Origin: Metabacillus bambusae
GTDB lineage: Bacteria; Bacillota; Bacilli; Bacillales; Bacillaceae
Assembly (NCBI RefSeq): GCF_017497975.1
Contig: NZ_JAGDEL010000009.1
Location: 1 to 64,000, forward strand
Length of the DNA: 64,000 nucleotides
Reading direction: 5' to 3'
Each line of letters opens with the position of its first letter. Within the stretch, counting starts at the first letter, position 1. Below are positions 48,070 through 57,558 of this stretch, piece after piece. Both the position numbers and the translations under genes were made by a program. The notes under the pieces were generated by a model. The model worked only from the letters and a program-made list of their open reading frames with translations. It did not search any database and had not been told where the DNA came from.

Positions 48070-49566
48070 TTAACGTACACCTTTCATAAAGCCCTGAATT
48101 TTAGGTGATAGGGCAAAAAGAAGGATGCTGAGAAGAATTGCTACTCCTCCAATTACACCAAAGTAAACCATTTCTGTTTCAGGTGTATAGAATTTAACAA
48201 TTTGTGCATTAATGGCCTGTGCAGCAGCGTTTGATAAAAACCATAAACTCATCGTCTGAGCTGAAAATGCTGCAGGTGCTAATTTTGTAGTAGCTGAAAG
48301 TCCTACAGGTGACAAGCATAGTTCACCAAGTACGACAATGAAATAGCTAAGAACAAGCCATAATGGATTGACCAATGAATCTGAACCCGTCAAGTATCCT
48401 GGCAACAGGATGACAAGGAATGACAAACCAGCAAATAATAAGCCTAATGAGAACTTCTTAGGAACAGAGGGCTGACGATTTCCTAGTTTCACCCAAAGCC
48501 AAGCAAATACTGGCGCTAAAATGATAATAAATAACGGATTTAATGATTGGAACCATGCAGGTGAGATTGTAAAGCCTGCGAACTCTAGATCAGTACGTTT
48601 ATCAGCATAATGGGCAAGAATAGTTGAGCCTTGTTCTTGAATCGCCCAGAACATAACAGAAGCAATAAATAGCGGAATATAAGCAAGGATTCTAGACCGC
48701 TCGACTGCTGTTGTTTTAGGACTACGGTACATAACTATGAAATAGATCGTTGGGATGAGAATCCCTAAAATTCCTATAAGTGCTATAAAGGTTTTAAATG
48801 TTAGAATACCGAGTGGGATTGTAACTGCTATTATGATAGCTATAAGTAAAGCAGCTAGTCCAATAATCGAAAAGACTTTTTTCTTTTCAGTTGGTGAAAG
48901 CGGGTTTGCTACAACTGTACCTGCAAGACCAAGATTTTTTTTCTTTGTAAAAATAAAGACTAATAATCCTAAAAACATACCGACAGCGGCAATAGCAAAG
49001 CCTAAGTGGAAGTTATGCTTCAATCCTACTTCTCCTACAATTAATGGAGCAATGAAACCTCCAAGGTTAATCCCCATATAGAATATGCTAAATCCAGCAT
49101 CGCGACGGTTGTCTTCTTCACTGTAAATTTCACCTACAACACTTGAAACGTTTGGCTTTAGTAGCCCTGTACCAAGTACAATAAGAACCATAGAGACAAA
49201 AAACATGGCTACGCTTCCAGGAATTGCTAATACAATGTGACCAAACATGATCAATATTCCACCGTAAAATATAGCCTTGGACGTACCAAATATTCTGTCC
49301 GCAAGCCAACCACCAATTATTCCGGACATATACACTAGTGATCCATAGATCGACATAATGGCAAGAGCCATGTTTTCATCTAGACCTAATCCACCCTTTG
49401 ATACTTCATAATACATATAAAATACAAGAATTGCTCTCATTCCATAGTATGAGAAACGCTCCCAAAACTCTGTAAAGAAAAGAGTGAATAATCCCTTAGG
49501 ATGTCCAAAAAATCCTTTTTGAGGAACACTTGCCACAATTTTCTGTTTATTCAAGTCTGACATCAT
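48070..49566 (-). CDS. dtpT: Proton-dependent di/tripeptide transporter (POT family)
   Basis: The protein has 498 residues and about 14 membrane helices. POT motifs are FWERFSYYGMRAILVFYMYY (about 34-53, with the ExxERF-like element) and SIFYMGINLGGFIAPLI (about 160-176). It imports di- and tripeptides with protons. Its N-terminus (QKGFFGHPKGLFTLFFTEFWERF) is like B. subtilis DtpT/YclF. GGAGG precedes the ATG. Monocistronic. Confidence 0.93.
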   Translation of the reverse strand: MMSDLNKQKIVASVPQKGFFGHPKGLFTLFFTEFWERFSYYGMRAILVFYMYYEVSKGGLGLDENMALAIMSIYGSLVYMSGIIGGWLADRIFGTSKAIFYGGILIMFGHIVLAIPGSVAMFFVSMVLIVLGTGLLKPNVSSVVGEIYSEEDNRRDAGFSIFYMGINLGGFIAPLIVGEVGLKHNFHLGFAIAAVGMFLGLLVFIFTKKKNLGLAGTVVANPLSPTEKKKVFSIIGLAALLIAIIIAVTIPLGILTFKTFIALIGILGILIPTIYFIVMYRSPKTTAVERSRILAYIPLFIASVMFWAIQEQGSTILAHYADKRTDLEFAGFTISPAWFQSLNPLFIIILAPVFAWLWVKLGNRQPSVPKKFSLGLLFAGLSFLVILLPGYLTGSDSLVNPLWLVLSYFIVVLGELCLSPVGLSATTKLAPAAFSAQTMSLWFLSNAAAQAINAQIVKFYTPETEMVYFGVIGGVAILLSILLFALSPKIQGFMKGVR

Positions 49567-49867
49567 ACAACCTCCTTTGTTCTTCTACTATAATACTTTT
49601 GTGGGTTAGTGTTGTCAAAAAATAATCATTTTCCTTGTTTTACTATGTTTTTAGGATGTTAGGTTATTATTAAATAATAATGATATTTTATTAGAATAAT
49701 AGGAAAATTCACCATGTTACCAATTATTTGATAAGTTTTGTTATACTATAATAAAAAGAAGTAAAGATGAGTTTCTTTTATATTTCTTTTTGAAAACGCT
49801 TCAAAATTCATCGTTATTGTTAATAGGATACTAGTAGAAACAATATATTTATGAAGTGGGGATGTAA
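49567..49867. other. Divergent upstream region, 301 bp
   Basis: Upstream sequence of dtpT (-) and the sigma-54 activator (+). TGAAAACGCTTCAA at about 49791-49804 resembles a cre site but departs from the consensus at two positions. No other site was recognised. Confidence 0.4.
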
Positions 49868-51691
49868 ATGGCTATACATGATCTTATCCATAAAGGCAAA
49901 GACGAATTGAATCTCGAAAATTTACTTCAGGTAAAAAACTGGATGACGCCAAATCCCTTTTGCATTAAAGAAGGTCAAACAATAAGGGAAGCTGCTGAGA
50001 TGATGATAGAGAATAGGGTAGACGGTCTCCCTATTGTTACTGATGATATTCAATTTATAGGTATCGTAACATTGAGGCAGGCGCTTTATCATTTTGTAAA
50101 TGGGCAGGAGAATGAATTAGTAGGAAGTAGTATATTAAAACGGAATTTTGCTGTTATTAATCAATTTGATTCAATTCTTGGTGTTTTTTCAATGCCATAT
50201 AATCAATTACCTGTCATCGATACATCTGGAATGCTTATAGGAATATTGACAAAGAGAGATATTTTAGATGGCTTCTCAAAATATATTTATAGGCTGCAGC
50301 AAAAGCAAAATAGTGCAGAAGTACTGAATGTTATTTTAGAGAGTGCATATGAAGGAATTGCAGTTGTTGACGAGAATGGTATTTTACAAGAATTTAACGA
50401 AGCCTATAGTCGTTTTACAGGAATAAGTAGAGATGATGCAATTGGTCGGCATGTAACGGAAGTCATTGATAATACCAATCTCCATCTAACAGTAAAAACA
50501 GCCATTCAAGAACGAGGTGTTGTCCAAAATATACAAGGACAAGATATGGTTGTTCATCGCATTCCTATTATTAAAGATGGAAAAGTTGTTGGTGCAATAG
50601 GAATGCTCATTTTTGAAGGAGTTACAGAAATATATAAAATATATGAACGGTTACAGGAGAATCATATAAAAGATCAAACGATAGAAAGGCCATTTACCTT
50701 AAATAAAGAACAAGATAGTCGTATGACGCTTGATCAAATAATTGGTGTCAGTGATGCGATGACAACGATTAAAAGGTTAGCAAGAAGGGCTGCAAGGACG
50801 GCAGCAACTGTCTTAATTACAGGTGAGAGTGGTACTGGGAAAGAAATGTTTGCGAAAAGCATTCACCATTTAAGTCCGTTTGCAACAGGGCCATTTATAA
50901 GTGTGAATTGCGGGGCAATCCCTGAGCATTTATTTGAGTCAGAATTATTTGGGTATGAAGAAGGTGCCTTTTCTGGGGCAAGGAAGGGTGGAAAACCAGG
51001 GAAATTTGAATTGGCTGATAATGGGACGATCTTTTTAGATGAAATAGGAGAAATGCCGTTAATGATGCAAACAAAACTTTTACGTGTTTTACAAGAGAGA
51101 GAGGTTGAACGCGTTGGGGGTATTAAAAAATATCAAATAAATGTAAGAATTATTGCAGCAACGAACCGGAACCTTAAGGGCATGGTAGACAAAGGGGAAT
51201 TTCGTGAAGATTTGTTCTATCGACTTAACATTATTCACTTACATATCCCCGCTCTTCGCGAACGGAGGCAAGATATACCGATCCTCCTTTCCTATTATAT
51301 AAAAGAAATTTGTGATAAATACAGGATACAAACAAAATACTTCACACAGGAAGCTATTTCGGCATTTATGCAATATGAATGGAGAGGTAATATTCGTGAA
51401 ATGCTGAACTCGATCGAGAGTCTAGTTACTTTAGTAGATGGACCTATTATTGAGCTAATGCATTTGTCTGAAACTATGAGAGGCTTTGAAAAGGATGTAA
51501 TTGAAGAAAGAAAGCCTTTAAGTAGAAAAGGATTAATGGAAGAGGCAAAAATGTATGAAAACGAACGAGAAAAGGAATTGATCATTAAGGCGTTGAAAAC
51601 TGCTGGTGGGAATAAATCAAAAGCTGCTGAACTATTAGGCATTCATCGAACAACTCTTTATCAAAAGTTAAAAAAGTATAGGGTTACTTGA
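49868..51691 (+). CDS. Sigma-54-dependent activator with CBS pair, PAS and AAA+ domains
   Basis: The protein has 607 residues. Two CBS repeats (about 23-80 and 88-140) are followed by a PAS domain (about 150-255), the AAA+ domain (about 288-520) with Walker A GESGTGKE (319-326), the sigma-54 contact loop GAFSGA (366-371, canonical GAFTGA) and Walker B IFLDEIGEM, and a Fis-type helix-turn-helix at the end (GNKSKAAELLGIHRTTLYQKLKKY). It binds enhancer sites and opens promoters held by SigL. CBS and PAS suggest adenosine-nucleotide and small-ligand sensing. The putative enhancer starts two bases after its stop, and a consensus -24/-12 promoter follows. Confidence 0.93.
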   Translation: MAIHDLIHKGKDELNLENLLQVKNWMTPNPFCIKEGQTIREAAEMMIENRVDGLPIVTDDIQFIGIVTLRQALYHFVNGQENELVGSSILKRNFAVINQFDSILGVFSMPYNQLPVIDTSGMLIGILTKRDILDGFSKYIYRLQQKQNSAEVLNVILESAYEGIAVVDENGILQEFNEAYSRFTGISRDDAIGRHVTEVIDNTNLHLTVKTAIQERGVVQNIQGQDMVVHRIPIIKDGKVVGAIGMLIFEGVTEIYKIYERLQENHIKDQTIERPFTLNKEQDSRMTLDQIIGVSDAMTTIKRLARRAARTAATVLITGESGTGKEMFAKSIHHLSPFATGPFISVNCGAIPEHLFESELFGYEEGAFSGARKGGKPGKFELADNGTIFLDEIGEMPLMMQTKLLRVLQEREVERVGGIKKYQINVRIIAATNRNLKGMVDKGEFREDLFYRLNIIHLHIPALRERRQDIPILLSYYIKEICDKYRIQTKYFTQEAISAFMQYEWRGNIREMLNSIESLVTLVDGPIIELMHLSETMRGFEKDVIEERKPLSRKGLMEEAKMYENEREKELIIKALKTAGGNKSKAAELLGIHRTTLYQKLKKYRVT

Positions 51692-51692
51692 T

Positions 51693-51746
51693 TGTAGTGT
51701 AGTGGTTTCACTACAAAACAACTACAGTTGTAGTGTGTTAACTACA
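51693..51746. promoter_or_regulatory. Putative enhancer: six TGTAGT/ACTACA half-sites
   Basis: TGTAGT occurs at 51693, 51698 and 51729, and ACTACA at 51710, 51721 and 51741. They form the inverted pairs TGTAGTG-gttt-CACTACA (51698-51715) and ACTACA-gt-TGTAGT (51721-51734), and others. The place, 170-220 bp before a sigma-54 promoter and right after the activator gene, fits an upstream activator sequence. Confidence 0.75.
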
Positions 51747-51754
51747 GTTTTTAT

Positions 51755-51879
51755 CATCCAGCTCCAGCGCCTAGCCCCTCGAGGTCATAAGCTAATTTAG
51801 AATTGAAGGCAAGGAACGCCTTCTATTCTAAATCATCTTATGCTTGTCGGGGCTGATCAAGGCGCTTGCACTTTTGTTC
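51755..51879. repeat. Dispersed nested-palindrome repeat, copy 2
   Basis: This copy is the better preserved of the pair (other at 14026-14149). From outside in, GCGCC/GGCGC, AGCCCC/GGGGCT, CATAAG/CTTATG, ATTTAGAAT/ATTCTAAAT and GAAGGC/GCCTTC pair in register, making a hairpin of about 125 bases. It fills nearly all the space between the enhancer half-sites and the sigma-54 promoter. Confidence 0.85.
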
Positions 51880-51911
51880 GGCTAAATGTTAATTTTACAA
51901 GATGAAAAAGT

Positions 51912-51926
51912 TGGCACGCTTCTTGC
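51912..51926 (+). promoter_or_regulatory. Sigma-54 (SigL) -24/-12 promoter
   Basis: TGGCACGCTTCTTGC matches the consensus TGGCAC-N5-TTGC exactly (GG at 51913-51914, GC at 51925-51926). Transcription should start near 51938, 28 bp before the alcohol dehydrogenase start. Confidence 0.93.
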
Positions 51927-51965
51927 TTCTTTATATGTATATAGGAAAAAGGAGTGATAAGCCAA

Positions 51966-53162
51966 GTGGATAAATTTGCTGTTTTTCGTACACCACAAAC
52001 AATTTTATACGGGCGGGAAGCTTTTAAAAATGTAGGAACAGAAAGTACACTTAGAGGGAAAAGGGCACTCATTGTTAGTGATAAAGTGATGAATCAGCTC
52101 GGGCTTGTAAGTCAATGTCAAAGCTACCTTCAAAAAGAGGGAGTGAATAGTGAGATTTATTTAGGTGTTGATTCTGAACCAACAGATCAATATGTTGCAG
52201 AATCCTTAGAGCTATTAAAAAAGAAAAAATGTGATGTTGTTATTTCTATTGGTGGAGGAAGCTGTATCGATACTGCGAAGGCAATTGCTGTCTTGGCTAC
52301 AAATGATGGTTACATTGGTGATTATAGGGCGAACAAAAAAAGTGTAGAGAACACACCAATCGCACATATCGCAATTCCAACAACAGCTGGAACTGGTTCA
52401 GAAGCAACAGATGTAACGGTGATAACCAATACATTAAATGACGTAAAGATGATGATTAAGCAACCTGCCTTTATGCCAGATGTAGCGATTGTAGATCCAT
52501 TATTGACGATTACATCTCCACAGCATATTACAGCAGCTACAGGAGTGGATGCGCTGAGCCATGCGATTGAGGCTTACCTTTCGAAACGTGCTCATCCAAT
52601 GACAGATACCATTGCGTTATCTGCTATGAAACTATTAGTGGGGAATATTTTAACCGCTTACAATAACGGGGAAGATCTTGATGCTCTTGAGGCGATGAGT
52701 TTAGGGTCACTACAAGCGGGTATGGCGTTTACGAATGCCTCGGTATGCCTTGTCCATGGAATGTCCAGACCTATCGGTGCATTATTTCATGTCCCACATG
52801 GATATTCAAATGCAATGCTCTTACCTGCAGTTTTAGAATTTAGTAAGGAAGCTTGTATTGACCGTTTAGCAGATTTAGGGCGTATATTTAAGCCTAATGG
52901 TATCAATCTGACGAATGAAGAGGCAGCAGAAATAGCCGTTACTTCAGTTAAAAATCTTTGTTTGCAACTAAATATTCCAAACCTTAAAGGCTGGGGAATT
53001 GAACGTGGAGCATTTGAGCGTGTTGTTGGTAAGATGGCAGTAGATGCCTTAGATAGCGGAAGCCCAGCTAACAACCCTAGAGTTCCAACTCGAGTAGAAT
53101 TAGAAGAACTCTATCATAATTGCTTTGATTATCAATTCACAAGTGAAGAAAAGGTTATGTAA
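51966..53162 (+). CDS. Iron-containing alcohol dehydrogenase
   Basis: The protein has 398 residues from the GTG at 51966, with AAGGAGTG about nine bases upstream. A GTG at 51954 lies inside that site. The N-terminal NAD(P) fold has ISIGGGSCIDTAKAI (about 92-106), and the helical metal domain has TGVDALSHAIEAYLS and LVHGMSRPIGALFHVPHGYSNA, which carry the Asp and His ligands of Fe2+. It would oxidise a hydroxyl group to an aldehyde. Within this operon a hydroxy acid such as 3-hydroxypropionate or 3-hydroxybutyrate-like compounds is plausible. That is inference from neighbours. Confidence 0.9.
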   Translation: MDKFAVFRTPQTILYGREAFKNVGTESTLRGKRALIVSDKVMNQLGLVSQCQSYLQKEGVNSEIYLGVDSEPTDQYVAESLELLKKKKCDVVISIGGGSCIDTAKAIAVLATNDGYIGDYRANKKSVENTPIAHIAIPTTAGTGSEATDVTVITNTLNDVKMMIKQPAFMPDVAIVDPLLTITSPQHITAATGVDALSHAIEAYLSKRAHPMTDTIALSAMKLLVGNILTAYNNGEDLDALEAMSLGSLQAGMAFTNASVCLVHGMSRPIGALFHVPHGYSNAMLLPAVLEFSKEACIDRLADLGRIFKPNGINLTNEEAAEIAVTSVKNLCLQLNIPNLKGWGIERGAFERVVGKMAVDALDSGSPANNPRVPTRVELEELYHNCFDYQFTSEEKVM

Positions 53163-53191
53163 ATGTAGTTCAGGGGACAGGGGGAAATAAA

Positions 53192-54541
53192 ATGATTGGA
53201 ATGCTAGGATTGATCGCTTCACTTATCCTACTAATTTATTTAACAATGAAGGGGATTAATATCATTATTGCTGCTATATTTAGTGCAATATTGGTTGCGC
53301 TTACAGGTGGCCTGAATCTAGAAACTGCCTTGACTGAGCACTATATGACAGGATTTACATCCTATTTCGCATCGTGGTTTTTAATTTTCTTACTAGGAGC
53401 CATTTTTGGTAAAATCATGCAGGCAACTCGGGCAGCAGATAGCATTGCAAATTGGGTAAAGAATACTCTCGGACCATCACGAGCGGTGTTTGCAGTGGTT
53501 GCAGCTGCAGCAATTATGACGTACGGAGGGGTTAGTTTATTTGTGGTTGGCTTTGCCGTATATCCAATTGCGGTTTCTTTATTTAAAGTAGCAAATTTGC
53601 CCCATCGATTTATTCCAGTTGCTTTAGTATTTGGATCAATATCCTTTACGATGACAGCTCCTGGTTCTCCAGAGATCCAAAATTTGATTCCTACTGAGTT
53701 CTTTGGGACAAAACCGACTGCGGGTGGCGTTATTGGTGTGATCATGGCGCTACTTATAATGGTTGTTGGTGGATGGTGGTTAGGGAGAATGGTTAAAAAG
53801 GCTGTTCAAAATGGAGAGGTTTTCTCCCTACCAAATGATGCATCGTCAAAAGCAGCAGATGAAATTGCAGCAAGTATAGAACTTGAGGCACAAAGGCCCG
53901 AAACAGGATCTACAGATAAAAAATATCCAAATATTATATTTGCGGTGTTACCATTAGTTACCGTAATTGCAATGCTTAACACGATTTCAAACTTTACATC
54001 TTCAACAGGTGCTGCATTAATTTCGTTAGCTACCGGAATTCTTATGGCATGTGTATTAATGTTTAACTTTTTACAAGAGTTCTGGGGCGCACTTGCCAAA
54101 GGTGCCCAAGATGCTTTGGTTGCAGTAGGGAATACGTGTGCTGTAGTTGGGTTTGGAAGTGTTGCCGCACAAGTTGCAGCCTTTGATACTGTCGTTGATG
54201 CTTTAGTTAATATACCTGGACCACCATTAATGGGGTTAGCGATTGCAGTAACACTTATTTGTGGAATAACAGGATCAGCTTCTGGCGGATTAGGAATTGC
54301 ATTACCAATATTGTCGCCGATTTATTTAGCACAAGGACTTGATCCAGGTGCAATGCACCGAATTTCTGCGTTGGCATCTGGAGGCCTTGACTCACTACCA
54401 CATAATGGATATGTTGTGACAACAATAAGAGCTATCTGTGGGGAAACGCATAAACGCTCGTATGGGCCAATCTTTATGCTAAGTGTAGTACTACCAACAA
54501 TTGTATTAGTTTTAGCGGTTATTTTATATTCAATCTTCTAA
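53192..54541 (+). CDS. GntP-family permease of the sigma-54 operon
   Basis: The protein has 449 residues and about 12 membrane helices of the GntP superfamily. Typical segments are SISFTMTAPGSPEIQNLIPTEFFGT (about 149-173) and GSASGGLGIALPILSPIYLAQGLDPGAMHRISALASGGLDSLPHNG. This subgroup is closer to permeases for short hydroxy acids than to gluconate permease. It lies between the dehydrogenase (29 bp upstream) and the aldehyde dehydrogenase, so it probably imports the operon's substrate. GGGGG lies before the ATG. Confidence 0.85.
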   Translation: MIGMLGLIASLILLIYLTMKGINIIIAAIFSAILVALTGGLNLETALTEHYMTGFTSYFASWFLIFLLGAIFGKIMQATRAADSIANWVKNTLGPSRAVFAVVAAAAIMTYGGVSLFVVGFAVYPIAVSLFKVANLPHRFIPVALVFGSISFTMTAPGSPEIQNLIPTEFFGTKPTAGGVIGVIMALLIMVVGGWWLGRMVKKAVQNGEVFSLPNDASSKAADEIAASIELEAQRPETGSTDKKYPNIIFAVLPLVTVIAMLNTISNFTSSTGAALISLATGILMACVLMFNFLQEFWGALAKGAQDALVAVGNTCAVVGFGSVAAQVAAFDTVVDALVNIPGPPLMGLAIAVTLICGITGSASGGLGIALPILSPIYLAQGLDPGAMHRISALASGGLDSLPHNGYVVTTIRAICGETHKRSYGPIFMLSVVLPTIVLVLAVILYSIF

Positions 54542-54581
54542 AAAATATTTTTTATAGCATGTTAAGAGAGGGGAAATTTTT

Positions 54582-56039
54582 ATGACAACAACAACTACGC
54601 AAGTTTTAAAGAATTATATTAATGGTGAGTGGATTGACGCTAAAACTGATCAATATCAAATTGTACCTAATCCTGCTACAGGTGAGGAATTAGCACAAGT
54701 ACCAATTTCTATAAAAGAAGATGTAGATGCTGGTGTTAAGGCGGCGAAGGAAGCATTCAAAACCTGGAGTAAAACACCAGTTCCAAAACGTGCGCGTATT
54801 CTATTTAAATATCAGCAGTTGTTAGTAGATAACTGGAATGAACTTGCTAGATTGATTACTTTAGAAAATGGAAAAAGCTTTAAGGAAGCTCATGGTGAGG
54901 TTCTACGGGGAATCGAGTGTGTAGAATTTGCAGCTGGTGCTCCATCATTAATGATGGGGAAACAATTACCTGACATCGCTACAAATATTGAATCAGGTAT
55001 GTATCGTTATCCTGTTGGGGTAATAGGCGGAATAACGCCATTTAACTTCCCGATGATGGTTCCGTGCTGGATGTTCCCACTAGCAATTGCAATGGGCAAC
55101 ACATTCGTTTTAAAGCCTTCTGAAAGAACACCATTATTAGCGAATCGATTGGCAGATTTATTTAAGGAAGCCGGATTACCAGATGGTGTACTTAATATCA
55201 TTCATGGAGCTCATGATGTTGTAAATGGCCTACTGGATCATAAAGATGTACCAGCCATCTCGTTTGTTGGGTCTCAGCCTGTAGCAGAATATATCTATAA
55301 ATCCGCCTCAGCAAATGGAAAGCGCGTTCAAGCGTTAGCTGGTGCAAAGAATCACTCAATTGTTATGCCGGATGCCAATTTAGATACTACAGTAAAGGAA
55401 ATTATCGCTGCTGCCTATGGCTCTGCAGGTGAGAGATGTATGGCTTGCTCAGTTGTAGTGGCTGTTGACGATGTTGTTGAACCACTAATCCAAAAGCTTA
55501 ATGAAAAAGCAGATGAAATTAAAATTGGCAATGGTCTTGAAGAAGATGTGTTTTTAGGACCAGTCATTCGCGAGGATCATAAAAAAAGAACAGTTAGCTA
55601 TATTGAAAGTGGAGTAAACGAAGGTGCAACACTCATTCGGGATGGGCGTAAAGATGAGGCATACCATGAAAATGGATTCTTTATTGGACCAACAATCTTT
55701 GACAACGTAAACCCATCAATGAAAATTTGGAAGGATGAGATTTTTGCTCCAGTGCTTTCGATTGTACGTGTTAAGAGTCTTGAAGAGGCAATTGAGTTAA
55801 CAAACCAATCTGACTTTGGAAATGGAGCATGTCTATTCACACAGAACGGCAGTAATGTTCGTTACTTCAGAGAAAACATCGAAGTTGGAATGCTTGGTGT
55901 CAATATCGGAGTACCTGCACCTATGGCTTTCTTCCCATTCTCTGGTTGGAAGAATTCATTCTACGGAGATCTCCATGCGAATGGATCAGATGGTGTTGAA
56001 TTTTATACAAGACGCAAAATGCTAACTTCTCGATGGTAG
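54582..56039 (+). CDS. mmsA: CoA-acylating (methylmalonate/malonate-semialdehyde) dehydrogenase
   Basis: The protein has 485 residues and is closely like B. subtilis IolA in sequence and length ([42 protein letters not shown]). The catalytic Cys286 is in GERCMAC. Family members turn malonate or methylmalonate semialdehyde plus CoA into acetyl- or propionyl-CoA with NAD+. No myo-inositol genes are near, so here it probably finishes the breakdown of the hydroxy acid taken up by this operon. Third gene after the sigma-54 promoter, terminator at 56086. Confidence 0.9.
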   Translation: MTTTTTQVLKNYINGEWIDAKTDQYQIVPNPATGEELAQVPISIKEDVDAGVKAAKEAFKTWSKTPVPKRARILFKYQQLLVDNWNELARLITLENGKSFKEAHGEVLRGIECVEFAAGAPSLMMGKQLPDIATNIESGMYRYPVGVIGGITPFNFPMMVPCWMFPLAIAMGNTFVLKPSERTPLLANRLADLFKEAGLPDGVLNIIHGAHDVVNGLLDHKDVPAISFVGSQPVAEYIYKSASANGKRVQALAGAKNHSIVMPDANLDTTVKEIIAAAYGSAGERCMACSVVVAVDDVVEPLIQKLNEKADEIKIGNGLEEDVFLGPVIREDHKKRTVSYIESGVNEGATLIRDGRKDEAYHENGFFIGPTIFDNVNPSMKIWKDEIFAPVLSIVRVKSLEEAIELTNQSDFGNGACLFTQNGSNVRYFRENIEVGMLGVNIGVPAPMAFFPFSGWKNSFYGDLHANGSDGVEFYTRRKMLTSRW

Positions 56040-56085
56040 ATTGATTTAGATACTGTTTAAAGTTAGGTATAACTTCTAAAAAAGT

Positions 56086-56124
56086 AAGCACTCCCAGGTC
56101 ACAGAATGACTTGGGGGTGCTTTT
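56086..56124 (+). terminator. Terminator of the sigma-54 operon
   Basis: AAGCACTCCCAGGTCA and TGACTTGGGGGTGCTT pair over five bases, followed by TTTATT. The following 250 bp up to the SDR gene hold no further recognised feature. Confidence 0.88.
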
Positions 56125-56374
56125 ATTATCTCGTTCTCCAAACATAGGAAGTTAGTAATTAATGGTCTAGTACAATTTCCATGTAATAGATGAAGATGGT
56201 ATTCTTACACTACTAGATAAACGTAAAAAGATGTGATTAGGAAGGAATTTAATAGCAATGTTAATAGGGAAGGGGGGTCAACAATTATTTTGTTTCCTAT
56301 AAAAAAGAAGAAACAAAATCGGTCCAACAGACTTCTTCATACTGACTTGTAAATGGGATGAAAGGGGAAAGCGT

Positions 56375-57214
56375 ATGAAACATCAAATTGCAGTTGTAAC
56401 TGGTTCTTCTAGCGGCTTTGGTTTGTTAACATCATTGGAGTTAGCCCAAAAAGGGTTTCACGTTATAGCAACAATGCGTGATATGACCAAAGGTTTCCCT
56501 TTGGTCAATCAAGCTGAACGTCTTGGAGTGAAAGACAGAATCCAATTATTCGAGTTAGATGTTACATCTAATCATTCAATTAATAATTGGAGGATCTTTA
56601 TGGAGGAACTCGGAAGAATTGATGTTCTTGTTAATAATGCAGGTTATGCTGGTGCAGGCTTTGTGGAGGAGATTCCGGTAGAAGAATATCGAAAACAATT
56701 TGAGACCAATGTGTTTGGGGTTATCAGTATCACTCAAGCAGTCCTTCCAATGATGAGAAAACAACGCAAGGGAAGAATCATAAATGTTAGTAGTATAAGT
56801 GGTAGAATTGGATTTCCTGGTTTGTCACCATATATAACCTCTAAATATGCATTAGAAGGCTGGAGTGAATCGCTTAGATTAGAGATGAAGCCGTTTGGCA
56901 TTGACGTTGTTATTATAGAGCCAGGTTCATTTCAAACAAATATTTGGTCATCAGGAAAACAAGTAACTGAAAAATCTTTAAAAGCTAGTTCACCTTACTA
57001 TGAGCAAATGAAAAAGCTGGAACACCATATTGAGATAGGCGCAAATAAACTTGGTGATCCAGTTCAAGTTGCGAAATTAATTGCAAACATTGCCCAAAAG
57101 AAACAAACTACATTACGGTATAAGGTAGGGAAGGGCGTAAAAATAATGATTATCTTTAAATTTGTTCTCCCTTGGAGACTTTGGGAAAAGCTACTATTAA
57201 AGCAATTAAAGTGA
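56375..57214 (+). CDS. Short-chain dehydrogenase/reductase
   Basis: The protein has 279 residues and is a classical SDR: cofactor motif TGSSSGFG (9-16), NNAG (about 89-92), catalytic Ser in VSSIS and YITSK (about 150-154). Substrate and cofactor cannot be read. The C-terminal extension (KIMIIFKFVLPWRLWEKLLLKQL) is hydrophobic and basic and could touch the membrane. Similar Bacillus proteins are YusZ-like. GAAAGGGG precedes the ATG. It is alone. Confidence 0.9.
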   Translation: MKHQIAVVTGSSSGFGLLTSLELAQKGFHVIATMRDMTKGFPLVNQAERLGVKDRIQLFELDVTSNHSINNWRIFMEELGRIDVLVNNAGYAGAGFVEEIPVEEYRKQFETNVFGVISITQAVLPMMRKQRKGRIINVSSISGRIGFPGLSPYITSKYALEGWSESLRLEMKPFGIDVVIIEPGSFQTNIWSSGKQVTEKSLKASSPYYEQMKKLEHHIEIGANKLGDPVQVAKLIANIAQKKQTTLRYKVGKGVKIMIIFKFVLPWRLWEKLLLKQLK

Positions 57215-57370
57215 TTATATTTTAGATAATAGCAAATGAAGTAAATCAAATCACTATAGATAATCTTAAGTAAAGCAGTGAGACAATCTTATTATAGGAA
57301 ACAATATTAGTAGAGTCGAACCTAAAGGATATAAGCAATGTTTTCATGTGTAAAGTATCCAAAAAACCAA

Positions 57371-57558
57371 TGTTTACAATATTGTATACAAGTAAACAAA
57401 ACGCATACGTGTTGTTTACATAAGAGTAAACATGCATACAAATCCGTACGCATGTTGGTATTGTTGGATGTACACATTTTTCGATCTATTGTGCACTTAA
57501 ATGTAAACATGTATACCTTTTTGTATACAATTTGCACATCAATGTTTTCTTGTTTGAC
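57371..57558. repeat. Phased octamer array, candidate centromere half 1
   Basis: Octamers related to TGTWTACA start at 57371, 57383, 57391, 57402, 57413, 57425, 57433 and 57444, with further ones at 57469, 57490, 57502, 57510, 57522, 57533, 57543 and 57551. Start-to-start steps of 12-8-11-11-12-8-11 keep the sites on one face of the helix (42 bp is four turns). Reading frames across it are made by the repeats and have no start signals. Confidence 0.75.

Noticed and set aside
57371-57558. CRISPR array
   Set aside because: The units are 8 bp at 8-12 bp steps, with no 23-37 bp repeat or unique spacers and no cas genes.
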